The notes beneath the pieces were generated by a model. That model did not search any database. It had not been told where the DNA came from and saw only the letters and a list, made by a program, of their open reading frames with translations. Positions 1 through 7,064 of a stretch of DNA of 8,821 bases are shown piece after piece. The stretch's first letter is position 1; each line of letters starts with the position of its first letter. The DNA lies in NCBI GenBank assembly GCA_002725095.1, contig PBQQ01000079.1, positions 1-8,821 of the forward strand, given 5' to 3'. Made by a program: the position numbers and the translations under genes. Source of the DNA: Gammaproteobacteria bacterium (GTDB taxonomy: Bacteria > Pseudomonadota > Gammaproteobacteria > Pseudomonadales > Azotimanducaceae).

Positions 1-829
1 AGGACTTGGGCCAATAGTCCAGGGCCGTCAGGCGCACACTTGCTTCGGCGAGTTCATCGTCGCTGGCCGATGGAAGATACTCCTCGCGCGCAACAGCGAC
101 AACCTCATCGCGGGCGTCGGCGTCGGTAAACAGGTCGACGTCGATGAGGCCGACGTGCACCGCATCCTCAACGTCGTGCACGGAGTAGGCGACGTCGTCG
201 CTCCAATCCATCACCTGCTCCTCCAAGCAGGTGCGTCTCTCCGGTGCGCCGCGGCGCACCCATGCGTAGACGTCTGCATCGTCGGCGTAGTAGCCGAACT
301 TTCCTTCCAGGCCGGCGCCGCCATCACCGCGTGGCCACGGGTACTTGCACGAAGCGTCCAGACAGGCGCGGGTCAGGTTCAAGCCGACGCTTCGGTCACC
401 ATCGTCGTCGTGGACTTTCGCCTCCAGGCAAGTCAGGACCCGAAGGGTCTGGGCATTTCCTTCGAACCCGCCGATGGAATCGGCGAGTCGATTGAGTTCT
501 TCTTCCCCGTTGTGACCGAAGGGTGGATGGCCGAGATCGTGAGCCAGGCCGGCGACTTCGACAACGTCGGGGTCGCACCCGAGGGCTTCTCCGAGCTCGC
601 GCGCGATCTGCGCGACCTCGAGGGTGTGGGTCAGTCGGGTTCTCGGGAAGTCGTCCTGGCCGGCGACCATCACCTGGGTCTTCGCTGCGAGCCGGCGAAG
701 CCCCGCCGAGTGAAGCACCCGCGCCCGATCCCGAGCGAAGGGACTCCGAACAGTCTCCTTGACCGGTTCCTCGGCCAGTCGTGCTGTGTCATCGGCCAAG
801 TAGCCGGGGACAACGGGAGTCGAACTCAC
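1..829 (-). CDS. dgt: Deoxyguanosinetriphosphate triphosphohydrolase-like protein (HD domain), 3' end outside window
   Basis: Predicted cytosolic dNTP triphosphohydrolase that splits dNTPs into deoxynucleoside and tripolyphosphate, helping to balance dNTP pools. The first 276 codons are present and the frame is still open at the left edge; the family is usually about 400-450 residues. Visible family blocks are the N-terminal RSPFARDRARVLHS (residues 28-41), RTRLTHTLEVAQIAR with H68, and LAHDLGHPPFGHNGE (95-109) with the metal-binding H97/D98. H68, H97 and D98 fit the first three positions of the H...HD...D signature. I chose GTG at 829: an in-frame TAA lies four codons upstream (839-841), and AAGG (837-840) sits seven bases before the start. 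It follows dusB in the same direction after 77 bases, so the two may be co-transcribed. In many actinobacteria dnaG comes next, which cannot be checked here. Family assignment is firm; whether dGTP is the preferred substrate is not known. Confidence 0.93.
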   Translation of the reverse strand, partial: MSSTPVVPGYLADDTARLAEEPVKETVRSPFARDRARVLHSAGLRRLAAKTQVMVAGQDDFPRTRLTHTLEVAQIARELGEALGCDPDVVEVAGLAHDLGHPPFGHNGEEELNRLADSIGGFEGNAQTLRVLTCLEAKVHDDDGDRSVGLNLTRACLDASCKYPWPRGDGGAGLEGKFGYYADDADVYAWVRRGAPERRTCLEEQVMDWSDDVAYSVHDVEDAVHVGLIDVDLFTDADARDEVVAVAREEYLPSASDDELAEASVRLTALDYWPKS

Positions 830-845
830 GGATCGACCTTAACGA

Positions 846-861
846 GCAGCGTCCACGCTGC
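846..861 (-). other. Small perfect hairpin in the dusB-dgt gap
   Basis: A perfect 6-bp inverted repeat, GCAGCG and CGCTGC around a 4-base loop, lies in the 77-base gap between the dusB stop and the dgt start, 16 bases upstream of the dgt GTG. No T-run follows it on the minus strand, so it does not look like a standard intrinsic terminator. It could be a processing or stability element, or chance in GC-rich DNA. Nothing else was recognised in the gap apart from the dgt ribosome-binding site. Confidence 0.3.
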
Positions 862-906
862 GTGGTGATCTGACTGGAGATCTGCGAGGCGATCGGTGTT
901 GCTGCA

Positions 907-2070
907 CTACCCACCGCTGACGGATAGTTCGGCTTCCGCCACCGCACACGCAGATTGCTCGTCGATGAAGGGCGTATCGAGCCATCCCTCGGGCAGTGTG
1001 GGAGCACGTCCGCCGGACGTTCGACCGCGCGGACCAGAACCCACTTCAGTGTTGAACTCCTGATCCCCGTCGATTTGAGCGAGCAGCGAGTCGAGTTCGG
1101 ACAAGCTCGCCACCGTGCCCAACGCTTGACGAACGGGTTGCGCGACGCGGAAGCCTTTCAGGTACCACGCCATGTGTTTGCGGATATCGCGACATCCCTT
1201 GATCTCGCCGTAGTCCACGCACAGCAGTTCCGCGTGCCGCCGAAGAGTTCGCAGCACCTCATCCAGCCTGGGTTCGGTGGGCAGCCGATCACTGCGGAAA
1301 GCAGCCGCCAAGTGACCGAACAGCCACGGACGGCCGAGGCAACCGCGACCGACGACCACGCCGTCCGCACCGGTCTGCTCCATCATCCGCATGGCGTCCG
1401 ACGCCGTCCAGATATCTCCGTTGCCCAACACCGGGACACCGAGCGGGTCGAGCTCTTCCTTCAGGCGCGCGATCGCCGACCAGTCCGCGTGACCGGAGTA
1501 CATCTCCTGGGTCGTTCGTGCGTGCAACGCCACCCACGAGACTCCTGCCGCGGCCGCGGTTCGCCCCGCCTGAAGATACGTGAGGTGGTCATCGTCGATG
1601 CCCTTGCGCATCTTCACCGACACCGGGACGCGACCGTCCGCAGCGTCGACGGCCGCATCGACGATCGATGCGAACAGGTCCTTCTTCCACGGCAGGGCGC
1701 TCCCCCCTCCCTTGCGGGTCACCTTCGGGACGGGGCATCCGAAATTCATGTCAATGTGGTCGGCACGATCTTCGGACACGATGATGCGCACGGCAGCAGC
1801 CATCACCTGCGGGTCCACTCCATACAACTGAACGGAGCGCGGGTATTCGTCGTCCGCGAAGGACACCATGTCCATCGTGGCGGCGTTGCCCTCCACCAAC
1901 GCCCGACTAGTGGTCATTTCCGAGACGTACAGCCCAGCCCCAGATTCCCTGCACAGGCGGCGAAACGCGCGGTTAGTGATGCCGGCCATGGGCGCGAGCA
2001 CGACGGGTGGTTCCACCACGAAATCACCGACGCGAATCGGCAAACGCTGGGCGATCGACGCGACATTCAT
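907..2070 (-). CDS. dusB: tRNA-dihydrouridine synthase (DusB/NifR3 family)
   Basis: FMN-dependent enzyme that reduces specific uridines in the D-loop of tRNA to dihydrouridine, using NADPH. The 387-residue protein shows the TIM-barrel family blocks in order: LAPMAGITNRAFRRLCRE (25-42, FMN binding), VSEMTTSRALV (49-59), MNFGCPVPKVTRKGGGSAL (108-126) with the catalytic C112, then VKMRKGI, ALHARTTQEMYSGHADW, and the phosphate-binding VLGNGDI and GVVVGRGCLGRPWLF. The C-terminal helical part includes KGCRDIRKHMAWYLKGF. A tail ending in ALPEGWLD-like and VSGG-like sequence is typical of actinobacterial members. I chose ATG at 2070 because the homologous region begins soon after it. The longer start at 2163 would run into the divergent transporter gene and adds a non-conserved leader. 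No strong ribosome-binding site precedes 2070. The gene is the first of a likely dusB-dgt unit. DusB is the probable subtype; the exact tRNA position modified is inferred from the family. Confidence 0.93.
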   Translation of the reverse strand: MNVASIAQRLPIRVGDFVVEPPVVLAPMAGITNRAFRRLCRESGAGLYVSEMTTSRALVEGNAATMDMVSFADDEYPRSVQLYGVDPQVMAAAVRIIVSEDRADHIDMNFGCPVPKVTRKGGGSALPWKKDLFASIVDAAVDAADGRVPVSVKMRKGIDDDHLTYLQAGRTAAAAGVSWVALHARTTQEMYSGHADWSAIARLKEELDPLGVPVLGNGDIWTASDAMRMMEQTGADGVVVGRGCLGRPWLFGHLAAAFRSDRLPTEPRLDEVLRTLRRHAELLCVDYGEIKGCRDIRKHMAWYLKGFRVAQPVRQALGTVASLSELDSLLAQIDGDQEFNTEVGSGPRGRTSGGRAPTLPEGWLDTPFIDEQSACAVAEAELSVSGG

Positions 2071-2155
2071 GCGCCTGATTGTTCCAGGTGCCCTAAAATA
2101 CGGCAGACTTCGGCCGCCGACCCGAAGTTGGCACGATGCGAACGGGAGCGCAGTC
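2071..2155. promoter_or_regulatory. Divergent promoter region between dusB and the MFS exporter
   Basis: This 85-base gap separates two divergent start codons and must supply both promoters unless transcription comes from further away. The best -10-like sequence on the plus strand is TAAAAT at 2094-2099; read on the minus strand the same A/T patch gives TATTTT (2100-2095), about 25 bases before the dusB start. No convincing -35 is visible for either. GGGAG at 2144-2148, seven bases before ATG 2156, is a good ribosome-binding site for the exporter. I see no clear operator palindrome and no local regulator gene. Confidence 0.35.
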
Positions 2156-3808
2156 ATGAGCAACGCCCCCGATCAGGTCGCTTTGCAGGGCAAGCGGCGC
2201 TGGATAGCTCTACTCTTCCTCGCCCTCGGTGTCTCGATGATTATCTTGGACGCCACCGTCGTGAACGTGGCCATTCCCACGATGGTTCGCGATCTGAACC
2301 TGACCACGAACGAAGCCGAATGGGTCAACGCCGCCTACTCCCTGACGTTCGCGTCACTTCTGATCTTCTTCGGTCGCTTGGCCGATCGCTTTGGCCGCAA
2401 GCGACTGTTCATCATCGGCGTGATCGTCTTCGTCCTGGCCAGCGTCCTGGTCGCCAGCTCCAATGACTCGATCTCACTGATCGCAGCCCGCGCGCTGCAG
2501 GGCATCGGCGGCGCGATGATTCTGCCGAGTTCGCTATCGGTGATCAACGCCGTATTTGTCGGCAAAGCCCGCGCCGTGGCGTTCGCCGTCTGGGGCGGCA
2601 CGATCGGGGGAATGGCGGCTCTCGGCCCACTGGTGGGAGGTTGGCTCACGACCTACTACTCCTGGCACTGGGCCTTCTTGATTAACGTCCCCATCGGCGT
2701 CATCGTGCTCATCGGCGTTGTTCTCGTCGTACCGGAAACACGCGATGCGCTCGGTCGCAAGGGAATCGACCTGGTCGGAACCGTGCTGGTCACCATCGGC
2801 CTGCTCGGCATTGTCTTCGCTCTCATCGAAGGTCAGCGATACGGCTGGCTCGTGCCCACAGAACAGTTCAGCATCGGGTCCTGGACGTGGCCTTCGGACA
2901 GCATCTCCGTTGTTCCCGTCGCAGGCATTCTTGGAATTCTGTCCATCGTGGCGATGCTGTTCATCGAGAACGCGCGGGCACAGGCCGGCAAGGTCGTGGT
3001 GCTGGACCTCCGGCTGTTCAGGATCCGCTCGTTCGGCGCCGGCAATGCCGTGGCGGTCATCGTCAGTCTCGGTGAATTTGGGTTGCTCTTCGCCATTCCA
3101 CTTTTCTTGCAGGCCACTCGCGGGTATGACGCTTTGCAAACCGGCGTCATCTTGCTCGCGCTGGCCCTTGGATCCTTCGCTGCATCTGGACTCGGTGCTG
3201 CACTTTCCCAACGCTTCGGGCCCGTTCGGGTGCTACAACTGGGCATGGTGCTCGAGGTCATCGGCATCTTCGGCCTGGGCTTGATGCTCTCCACGACCAT
3301 CACCGGATGGCAAATGGCACCGTGGCTGTTCATCTACGGCATGGGCGTCGGCTTTGCGACCGCGCAGCTCACCGGGGTGATCTTGTCCGAGGTCCCGGTG
3401 GAGGAATCGGGAACTGCCAGCGCCGTGCAATCCACGTCCCGCCAGGTCGGTGCAGCCATCGGCACAGCCATCATCGGCACCACCTTGATCATCGGGCTCG
3501 GTACGACGACAACCGAACTCGAGGACCGAGGGGTCCCGACTGAGCAAGCCCAACAGATCGGAGACGCGGTCGCCGGCTCCGCTGGCCAGGCCATACCCGC
3601 CCTGGCGCAGCAACCCGACGGAGACGTCTTGGTCGAGGCCGCGTCTCAGGGATTCGCGAACGCGATCAAGTCGGTGGCGTGGGTGGCCGGCGCTCTGGTC
3701 TTCCTCGGGCTCTTGACGTCCCTCACGTTGCCGAAGAACACGGCACGTGTGGAGTCCGAGGGCTACGAATCCCCCACGGAAAGCGAGGAAGGATCTGCTT
3801 CGCCCTGA
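2156..3808 (+). CDS. MFS transporter, DHA2 (EmrB/QacA-like) family, predicted multidrug exporter
   Basis: Predicted 550-residue inner-membrane proton antiporter of the 14-helix DHA2 drug-export family. Diagnostic motifs are present: LDATVVNVAIP in helix 1 (31-41, motif D1), GRLADRFGRKRLF (73-85, motif A between helices 2 and 3), RALQGIGGAM (112-121, motif B with the conserved Arg), and ALGPLVGGWL (155-164, motif C, the antiporter signature). Further hydrophobic segments continue to about residue 535, and a short acidic Ser/Glu tail follows. The frame is open far upstream, but I chose ATG 2156 because GGGAG lies seven bases before it and homology begins at this point; earlier codons are antisense to dusB. 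The substrate cannot be read from the sequence. The next gene starts 21 bases downstream on the same strand, so the two may share a transcript. No adjacent TetR or MarR regulator is in the window. Confidence 0.93.
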   Translation: MSNAPDQVALQGKRRWIALLFLALGVSMIILDATVVNVAIPTMVRDLNLTTNEAEWVNAAYSLTFASLLIFFGRLADRFGRKRLFIIGVIVFVLASVLVASSNDSISLIAARALQGIGGAMILPSSLSVINAVFVGKARAVAFAVWGGTIGGMAALGPLVGGWLTTYYSWHWAFLINVPIGVIVLIGVVLVVPETRDALGRKGIDLVGTVLVTIGLLGIVFALIEGQRYGWLVPTEQFSIGSWTWPSDSISVVPVAGILGILSIVAMLFIENARAQAGKVVVLDLRLFRIRSFGAGNAVAVIVSLGEFGLLFAIPLFLQATRGYDALQTGVILLALALGSFAASGLGAALSQRFGPVRVLQLGMVLEVIGIFGLGLMLSTTITGWQMAPWLFIYGMGVGFATAQLTGVILSEVPVEESGTASAVQSTSRQVGAAIGTAIIGTTLIIGLGTTTTELEDRGVPTEQAQQIGDAVAGSAGQAIPALAQQPDGDVLVEAASQGFANAIKSVAWVAGALVFLGLLTSLTLPKNTARVESEGYESPTESEEGSASP

Positions 3809-3817
3809 AACACCCCC

Positions 3818-3830
3818 TAGCCTGATTACA
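3818..3830 (+). promoter_or_regulatory. Possible leaderless promoter -10 element for the RCK-domain gene
   Basis: TAGCCT at 3818-3823 fits the actinobacterial TANNNT -10 pattern and lies exactly six bases before the A of ATG 3830. That is the spacing expected if transcription starts at the start codon. It is consistent with the absence of any Shine-Dalgarno-like sequence in the 21-base gap. No good -35 is seen. Translational coupling to the exporter is the alternative explanation. Confidence 0.35.
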
Positions 3831-5155
3831 TGAGCGGTCGAATCCTCGTCGTCGGCAAAACGCCGGTGGGTCGGCGGGTATGTGGACTTCTCCAGGAGTC
3901 GGGGCTGAACACCATCCACCTCGACGAGCCCAGTGACGCAGAACTGCGCGAGGCCTTGACCCCCGACGTCGACGGAATTGCGGTGCTCCTGCACGACGAC
4001 ATCAAGGTGTTGCGCTACTCCCTCGCCGCCCATCACATTCAACCCTCGGCCCGGCTTTTCGCAGCGATGTTCGATCGCACTGCTCGCGAGCAACTTCGTG
4101 GCCACGTCCCCGATTCCGTTGTCTTGTCCCCGGCGGCGATCAGCGTTCCGAGTCTGGTCGCCGCCGCCATCCACCCCGAAGCGGCGGCAATCCGGCGACG
4201 CGGAACCCAGGACGAGAGTCGCTGGGTGTCGGTGACCCCGACCGATGACAATGACGTCACCATCGCGGACTACTTCACCCCTGATGGCGTCAAGCGATAC
4301 GGACGACTTGGACGCATGTCAGGACAACTGCGCGCGTACGACGCCGGCACCAAAGTTCTCTTAACCGGGATCATCGGCTTGATTTCGATCATCATTCTGG
4401 ACACGATCGTGGGTCTCCAGCACGCGCATTTCCTGCGGGCCGTGTATGACGCGACACGAACCACGGCGACGATTTCCTCTCCTGCCTTGTCTGACGACGA
4501 GCCGTGGGTTCTGGTCTGGGCAACCATCGCCGCGCTCTCCGTGCTCACCTTCACCGCGATGTTCGCTGCCGGCATCGTCAACTATCTTCTCTCCGGTCGA
4601 CACGTCGCTTTGCTCGGACGACGGGTCGCTCCGCGCTTCGGCCACGTGGTTGTGGCCGGCATGGGCCAGGTGGGGTTGCGGTTGGCCGAGGAACTACGCG
4701 CCCTTGGTGTCGCTGTCATCGGCATCGAAGTCAAGCCCGACGCTCGAACCCTTCAGCTCGCCCGGGCCGGCAGCATCCCGGTCATCGTGGGGGACGCTGC
4801 ATCGCGGTCCACTCTCAAGGCTGCTCGCGTGGATGAGGCCGAGGCTCTGATTGCGGCAGGGTCCGCAGAATGGGACAACATCGCCGTCGCCGTCTCGTCG
4901 CTGGCGATCGCCCCGGACACCCGACTGGTCATTCGCGCCGGAACCGGTGACGCAATCGCTGAGACTCGATCCCTCTTCGCGATCGGAGCGGTGGTCGATG
5001 TCAACGGGCTTACTGCCTCCTTCGTGACCAGCGCGATGACCGGACTCGAGCCGTACTCGGTGGTCTCCTCGGGGGAAGCGGATCTGGCAGTGGATAGCTC
5101 GGGCCGGGTCGCGCAGGTACTCAGCGCCGACACCGACCGGTGCGAGTGCTTGTAA
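3830..5155 (+). CDS. Membrane protein with two TrkA-N/RCK-type NAD-binding domains flanking two helices
   Basis: Predicted 441-residue membrane protein related to K+ channel and K+ uptake regulators. Residues 1-115 form a degenerate Rossmann domain: RILVVGKTPVG keeps G9 and G14 but lacks the middle glycine of GxGxxG. Two hydrophobic segments follow (about 174-195 and 226-254). The C-terminal part (271-405) is a good TrkA-N/RCK fold: HVVVAGMGQVGLRLAEEL (272-289) has an intact GxGxxG and E300 sits at the end of the second strand, a typical NAD-binding position. GDAASRSTLKAARV (321-334) is the usual TrkA-N follow-up block. In channel relatives the inter-helix loop carries the TVGYGD selectivity filter. 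Here the matching loop (about 200-224, ending ATISSPALSDDEP) has none, so this may be a sensor or a non-conducting relative, not a K+ channel. The start at 3830 fits the first beta strand. Function is inferred from the domains only. Confidence 0.85.
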   Translation: MSGRILVVGKTPVGRRVCGLLQESGLNTIHLDEPSDAELREALTPDVDGIAVLLHDDIKVLRYSLAAHHIQPSARLFAAMFDRTAREQLRGHVPDSVVLSPAAISVPSLVAAAIHPEAAAIRRRGTQDESRWVSVTPTDDNDVTIADYFTPDGVKRYGRLGRMSGQLRAYDAGTKVLLTGIIGLISIIILDTIVGLQHAHFLRAVYDATRTTATISSPALSDDEPWVLVWATIAALSVLTFTAMFAAGIVNYLLSGRHVALLGRRVAPRFGHVVVAGMGQVGLRLAEELRALGVAVIGIEVKPDARTLQLARAGSIPVIVGDAASRSTLKAARVDEAEALIAAGSAEWDNIAVAVSSLAIAPDTRLVIRAGTGDAIAETRSLFAIGAVVDVNGLTASFVTSAMTGLEPYSVVSSGEADLAVDSSGRVAQVLSADTDRCECL

Positions 5156-5189
5156 CGACCCCACGGGCGCAAGATCTGCCGTCAACCAC

Positions 5190-5206
5190 GCCGCCGTTTC
5201 GGCGGC
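5190..5206 (+). terminator. Possible terminator hairpin after the RCK-domain gene
   Basis: A perfect 7-bp inverted repeat, GCCGCCG and CGGCGGC around TTT, lies 35 bases after the stop codon. It is followed by C/T-rich sequence and not by a clean T-run. Actinobacterial terminators often lack a T-run, so it is plausible. It also sits upstream of the HU promoter, separating the two units. Confidence 0.4.
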
Positions 5207-5251
5207 CGCTTCCGCCGAATTCCCCTATTTCTCTGCTATTTTCGGCCTCGC

Positions 5252-5270
5252 TGACAATCGTTTTCATTAA
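5252..5270 (+). promoter_or_regulatory. Zur-like operator upstream of the HU gene
   Basis: TGACAATCGTTTTCATTAA contains a 7-1-7 imperfect palindrome (TGACAAT, C, GTTTTCA) of the form bound by Zur/FurB-type zinc repressors. It matches 18 of 19 bases with the site at 8067-8085 in front of the zinc-binding lipoprotein gene. It lies just downstream of a -10-like TATTTT (5237-5242), where a bound repressor would block initiation, and immediately before the strong ribosome-binding site AAGGAG (5270-5275). The resemblance to Zur boxes rests on family knowledge; the control of HU is inference. Confidence 0.7.
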
Positions 5271-5279
5271 AGGAGAGAC

Positions 5280-5552
5280 ATGAATCGATCTGAACTAGTG
5301 TCCGCTGCCGCAGAGCGCGCCGGAACGTCCGCCTCGGCGATGGACGCGGCGCTCCACGCCATTCAAGATGTGGTGACGGACGCCCTGACCAAGGGTGAGA
5401 AGGTGACCATTCCCGGCTTCGCCACCCTGGAGACGGTGCAAAGAAGCGCCCGCGAGGGCCGGAACCCTGCAACCGGCGAGAAGATGCAGATCCCTGCACG
5501 CACCGCCGTGAAGATTTCCGCAGGAACAGCGCTGAAGCGAGCCGTCAGCTAG
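5280..5552 (+). CDS. hup: HU family nucleoid DNA-binding protein (short form)
   Basis: A 90-residue HU-type protein that dimerises, bends DNA and helps compact the nucleoid. The whole fold is present: helical N-terminal part MNRSELVSAAAERAG, the turn and first strand GEKVTIPGFATLETVQRS (39-56), the DNA-grasping arm with REGRNPATGEKMQIPA (58-73, the RNP tip at 61-63), and the final helix AVKISAGTALKRAV. It ends there, without the long Lys/Ala-rich tail of mycobacterial HupB, so its length is that of ordinary bacterial HU. AAGGAG at 5270-5275 is a strong ribosome-binding site for ATG 5280. The gene stands alone between its own promoter region and a terminator. The unusual point is the Zur-like operator directly in front, which suggests induction when zinc is scarce. 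Whether the genome has a second, constitutive HU cannot be seen here. Confidence 0.96.
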   Translation: MNRSELVSAAAERAGTSASAMDAALHAIQDVVTDALTKGEKVTIPGFATLETVQRSAREGRNPATGEKMQIPARTAVKISAGTALKRAVS

Positions 5553-5570
5553 CTCGAATCACAACGTGAT

Positions 5571-5610
5571 GGGGGCCGCCTTGCTGGACAGGGCGGCCCT
5601 TCTCTTGTCT
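5571..5610 (+). terminator. Intrinsic terminator of the HU gene
   Basis: GGGCCGCC (5573-5580) pairs perfectly with GGCGGCCC (5592-5599), and two outer G-T pairs can extend the stem. The loop is 11 bases and the stem is followed by the T-rich run TTCTCTTGTCT. It starts 18 bases after the HU stop. Read from the glyS side the hairpin has no T-run, so it probably works mainly for HU. Confidence 0.85.
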
Positions 5611-5684
5611 CCGGGCAATTCATGTCGTCAGGCGATTCGCGCCTTCCGGCAATCTACGAGTCCGGCACCGATACGCCGGCTGGG

Positions 5685-7064
5685 TTACTGCGCCGGCAGC
5701 CTTTCGCTCAGCCACGAAGAGATCTGGTCAAGTCCGACGCGCTCTTGCGCCATCGAATCGCGGTCGCGAACGGTGACGGCCTGATCCTCAAGTGAGTCGA
5801 AATCGACCGTCACGCAGAACGGAGTGCCGATTTCGTCCTGACGTCGGTAGCGGCGACCGATCGCCCCGGCATCGTCGAAATCGACATTCCACGTCTTCCT
5901 CAACATTGCCGCGAGGTCCTTCGCTTTCGGCGAAAGGTCGGTGTTGCGAGACAGGGGAAGCACCGCCACCTTCACCGGCGCCAATCGCCGATCAAGCCGC
6001 AGCACCGTTCGCTTGTCCACTCCCCCCTTGGAGTTCGGAGCTTCGTCCTCGTCGTAGGAATCGAGCAGGAACGCAAGAACCGCCCGGGTCAGGCCCGCCG
6101 CCGGCTCGATGACGTAGGGCGTCCAGCGCTCGTCAAGTTCCTGGTCGAAATAAGACAGGTCCGTTCCCGAACTCTCGGCGTGGGTCTTGAGGTCGTAGTC
6201 GGTGCGGTTAGCGATGCCCTCAAGCTCCGCCCACTCGCCTCCGGCAAAGAGGAATCGATACTCGATATCCACGGTTCGCTTCGCGTAGTGCGAGAGTTTT
6301 TCTTTCGGGTGCTCGAAGAATCGCAGGTTGTCCGGATTCAAGCCGAGGTCGATGTACCAATTCCAGCGGTTCTGCAGCCAGTACTCATGCCATTCTTCGT
6401 CCGTCCCAGGCTTGACGAAGAATTCCATTTCCATCTGCTCGAATTCACGGGTTCGGAAAATGAAATTGCCCGGCGTTATTTCGTTGCGGAAACTCTTCCC
6501 GGTTTGCCCGATACCGAAAGGCGGCTTCTTGCGTGCGGAGTTCATCACATTGAGGTAATTCACGAAGATGCCCTGCGCGGTCTCCGGGCGCAGGTAATGA
6601 ACAGCGCCCTCGTCCTCGACGGGACCGACCATCGTGCGGAGCATGCCGTTGAAGTTCTGCGGCTCGGTGAAGTTGCCCTTGGTTCCGCAGTTGGTACATA
6701 CGATCTCCGCGAGACCCTCGGGTGGTTCGTGACCGTTCTTCTCGGCGAACGCTTCGATCAGTTGATCCGCCCGCCAACGCTTGTGGCATTGCTTGCACTC
6801 GGTCAGCGGATCGACGAACGCATCGACATGACCCGATGCGATCCACACCTGCGGGGCAAGGATAACCGACGAATCAATGCCGACCACATCGTCGCGCCCA
6901 CGCACCATGTGTTGCCACCACTGCCGGCGCACGTTCTCTTTGAGCTCGACTCCCAGCGGGCCGTAGTCCCAGGCCGAGCGGGTGCCGCCGTAGATCTCCG
7001 ACGACGGGAAAACAAATCCCCGACGCTTGGAGAGATTGACGACGGAATCGACGCGGGAAGCCAC
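5685..7064 (-). CDS. glyS: Glycyl-tRNA synthetase, dimeric bacterial/eukaryal-type class II, zinc-ribbon form
   Basis: Charges tRNA-Gly with glycine using ATP; essential cytosolic enzyme of about 459 residues, close to the 463 I recall for mycobacteria. Near the N-terminus RRGFVFPSSEIYGGTRSAWD leads into the catalytic core. Motif 2 is FRNEITPGNFIFRTREFEQ (192-210) and motif 3 includes EPAAGLTRAVLAF (320-332). The C-terminal anticodon-binding domain (about 350-459) includes LAPVKVAVLPLSR and GRRYRRQDEIGTPFCVTVDFD. An insertion holds two CxxC pairs (C90, C93, C123, C126), which should bind a structural zinc ion. Start choice: GTG 7064 has GGAG six bases upstream and fits family N-termini. ATG 7076 is the alternative, adding four residues. 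ATG 7151 is in frame but adds an unconserved leader. The gene converges on HU and may be preceded in its transcript by the ABM-protein gene. Nothing is truncated. Confidence 0.96.
   Translation of the reverse strand: MASRVDSVVNLSKRRGFVFPSSEIYGGTRSAWDYGPLGVELKENVRRQWWQHMVRGRDDVVGIDSSVILAPQVWIASGHVDAFVDPLTECKQCHKRWRADQLIEAFAEKNGHEPPEGLAEIVCTNCGTKGNFTEPQNFNGMLRTMVGPVEDEGAVHYLRPETAQGIFVNYLNVMNSARKKPPFGIGQTGKSFRNEITPGNFIFRTREFEQMEMEFFVKPGTDEEWHEYWLQNRWNWYIDLGLNPDNLRFFEHPKEKLSHYAKRTVDIEYRFLFAGGEWAELEGIANRTDYDLKTHAESSGTDLSYFDQELDERWTPYVIEPAAGLTRAVLAFLLDSYDEDEAPNSKGGVDKRTVLRLDRRLAPVKVAVLPLSRNTDLSPKAKDLAAMLRKTWNVDFDDAGAIGRRYRRQDEIGTPFCVTVDFDSLEDQAVTVRDRDSMAQERVGLDQISSWLSERLPAQ

Noticed and set aside
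811..829. tRNA T-arm-like GTTCGACTCCCG on the minus strand
   Set aside because: No acceptor, anticodon or D arms can be built around it, the supposed T stem does not pair, and it is the first codons of dgt.
155..868. Plus-strand open frame of 237 codons opposite dgt
   Set aside because: The minus strand encodes an unmistakable HD-domain Dgt here; the plus frame shows no domain or ribosome-binding site.
1868..2155. N-terminal extension of the exporter by 96 residues
   Set aside because: These codons are antisense to dusB and not hydrophobic in the expected way; ATG 2156 has a good ribosome-binding site and matches the family N-terminus.
2071..2163. Longer dusB start at 2163
   Set aside because: It would overlap the divergent exporter start and adds 31 residues unlike the family; homology begins just after ATG 2070.
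955..2466. Plus-strand open frame of 503 codons opposite dusB
   Set aside because: It is antisense to a clear DusB, runs into the exporter gene in another frame, has no family resemblance and is rich in Arg/His as expected for an antisense shadow in high-GC DNA.
5662..5679. CCGGC/GCCGG inverted repeat just after the glyS stop as a terminator
   Set aside because: Only five pairs with an eight-base loop and no T-run in the glyS direction; not distinguishable from chance at this GC.
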